Assembly (NCBI GenBank): GCA_022827045.1
Contig: JAJDTQ010000186.1
Location: 1 to 5,534 of the forward strand
Length of the DNA stretch: 5,534 nt
From: Candidatus Binatia bacterium
Lineage (GTDB): Bacteria > Desulfobacterota_B > Binatia > UBA9968 > JAJDTQ01
Direction: 5' to 3'
Shown: positions 5,072 through 5,534 of the stretch, piece by piece
Numbering within the stretch: the first letter of the stretch is position 1
Layout of the letters: each line of letters opens with the position of its first letter
Position numbers and translations under genes: made by a program
Notes under the pieces: generated by a model
The model's database searches: none
Seen by the model: only the letters and a program-made list of their open reading frames with translations
Told to the model about the DNA's origin: nothing

Positions 5072-5534
5072 TCAGAACTTCGAGACGGAGGTCTCCTTGT
5101 CGGTGATGAACTCGAGGAGGGCCGGCTGCCCCTCGCGGGTCGCCCGGATCCCGCGCTCGATGGCGGGGACGATCTCGCCCGGCTCGGTCACCCGCTCGCC
5201 GAAGGCGCCGAACGCGCGGGCCATCGCCGCGTAGTCGCCGGAGATGTCGGTGCTGCGGTACTTCTCCGTCGAGACGGGCATCACCTTGAGCTCGATCGCC
5301 ATCGAGAAGTTGTTGAGGAGGATGGAAAGGATCGGGATCCGCTCGCGCACCGCGGTCTCGAAGTCCATGCCGGTGAAGCCGATCGCCGCGTCCCCCCACA
5401 CGTTGATGCAGAGCTTGTCGGGGGCCGCGAGCTTCGCCCCCATCGCGAGTCCGAGCCCGTAGCCGAGCTGGGTGGTCTTGCCCCAGCCGAGGTAGCTGAG
5501 CGGCTCGGTGCTCACCCAGAACGGGGAGAGCTGG
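5072..5534 (-). CDS. Thiamine-diphosphate-dependent enzyme, acetolactate synthase-like, C-terminal part (cut by window edge)
   Basis: The last 153 residues of a longer protein whose start lies beyond the right edge; the frame is open to the last base (Gln-Leu-Ser-Pro-Phe-Trp before the internal GTG at 5515), so that GTG should not be taken as the start. The ThDP-binding motif is clear: GDAAIGFTGMD... running to LLNN, with the metal-ligand Asp of GDA and the second Asn of NN 27 residues apart, as in GDG-X(24-27)-N. The usual third Gly is Ala here. WGKTTQLGYGLGLAMGAKLA precedes it, a typical pyrimidine-side approach to this motif. The tail, PALLEFITDKETSVSKF, is typical of IlvB-like 'ThDP-requiring' proteins of unknown substrate. 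It does not look like phosphonopyruvate decarboxylase or sulfoacetaldehyde acetyltransferase, as far as I recall those C-termini. It is convergent with the permease gene and thus a separate unit. Family membership is firm; the reaction cannot be named. Confidence 0.85.
   Translation of the reverse strand, partial: QLSPFWVSTEPLSYLGWGKTTQLGYGLGLAMGAKLAAPDKLCINVWGDAAIGFTGMDFETAVRERIPILSILLNNFSMAIELKVMPVSTEKYRSTDISGDYAAMARAFGAFGERVTEPGEIVPAIERGIRATREGQPALLEFITDKETSVSKF

Noticed and set aside
1..5534. CRISPR array, insertion sequence, or rRNA/tRNA gene
   Set aside because: No regularly spaced repeats, transposase motifs, terminal inverted repeats or RNA gene signatures were seen on either strand.

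Overview
This is a GC-rich chromosomal segment whose protein families point to an alphaproteobacterium or a related proteobacterium. That is an inference from codon use and family resemblance; no taxonomic marker is present. Four complete or nearly complete genes and one gene cut by the right edge explain almost all of the window. The core is a binding-protein-dependent ABC importer of the 'putative 2-aminoethylphosphonate (2-AEP) transporter' type: a periplasmic binding protein (leftward), and an ATPase plus a fused double-domain permease (rightward), diverging from a 251-bp shared control region.

Layout from left to right. Positions 1-141 are an AT-rich non-coding stretch (40 G/C in the first 120 bases) with a good sigma70-like promoter pointing left out of the window. 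Positions 142-741 (minus) encode a small cysteine-dependent protein phosphatase with an HCAAGLGR active-site loop. Positions 742-969 are non-coding and hold two adjacent GC-rich hairpins downstream of the binding-protein gene. Positions 970-2004 (minus) encode the exported substrate-binding protein. Positions 2005-2255 are the divergent intergenic region, with several short perfect inverted repeats and candidate promoters. Positions 2256-3362 (plus) encode the ATPase, which overlaps by ATGA the permease at 3359-5059 (plus). After a 12-bp gap, the C-terminal part of a thiamine-diphosphate enzyme of the acetolactate-synthase-like superfamily runs leftward from the right edge (5072-5534, minus).

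How the genes work together. The binding protein would capture an aminophosphonate such as 2-AEP in the periplasm and deliver it to the membrane permease, driven by the cytoplasmic ATPase. No phosphonate-cleaving enzyme (PhnW, PhnX, PhnA, PhnY/PhnZ, C-P lyase) is visible, so degradation genes, if present, lie elsewhere. The phosphatase lies on the same strand behind the binding-protein gene and may be co-transcribed with it. The ThDP enzyme is convergent and therefore a separate transcription unit; any link to phosphonate use is speculative. I found no clear evidence of a wholly new system. The points most worth checking are the phosphatase next to the transporter, the divergent control region, the tandem hairpins and the AT-rich left end.
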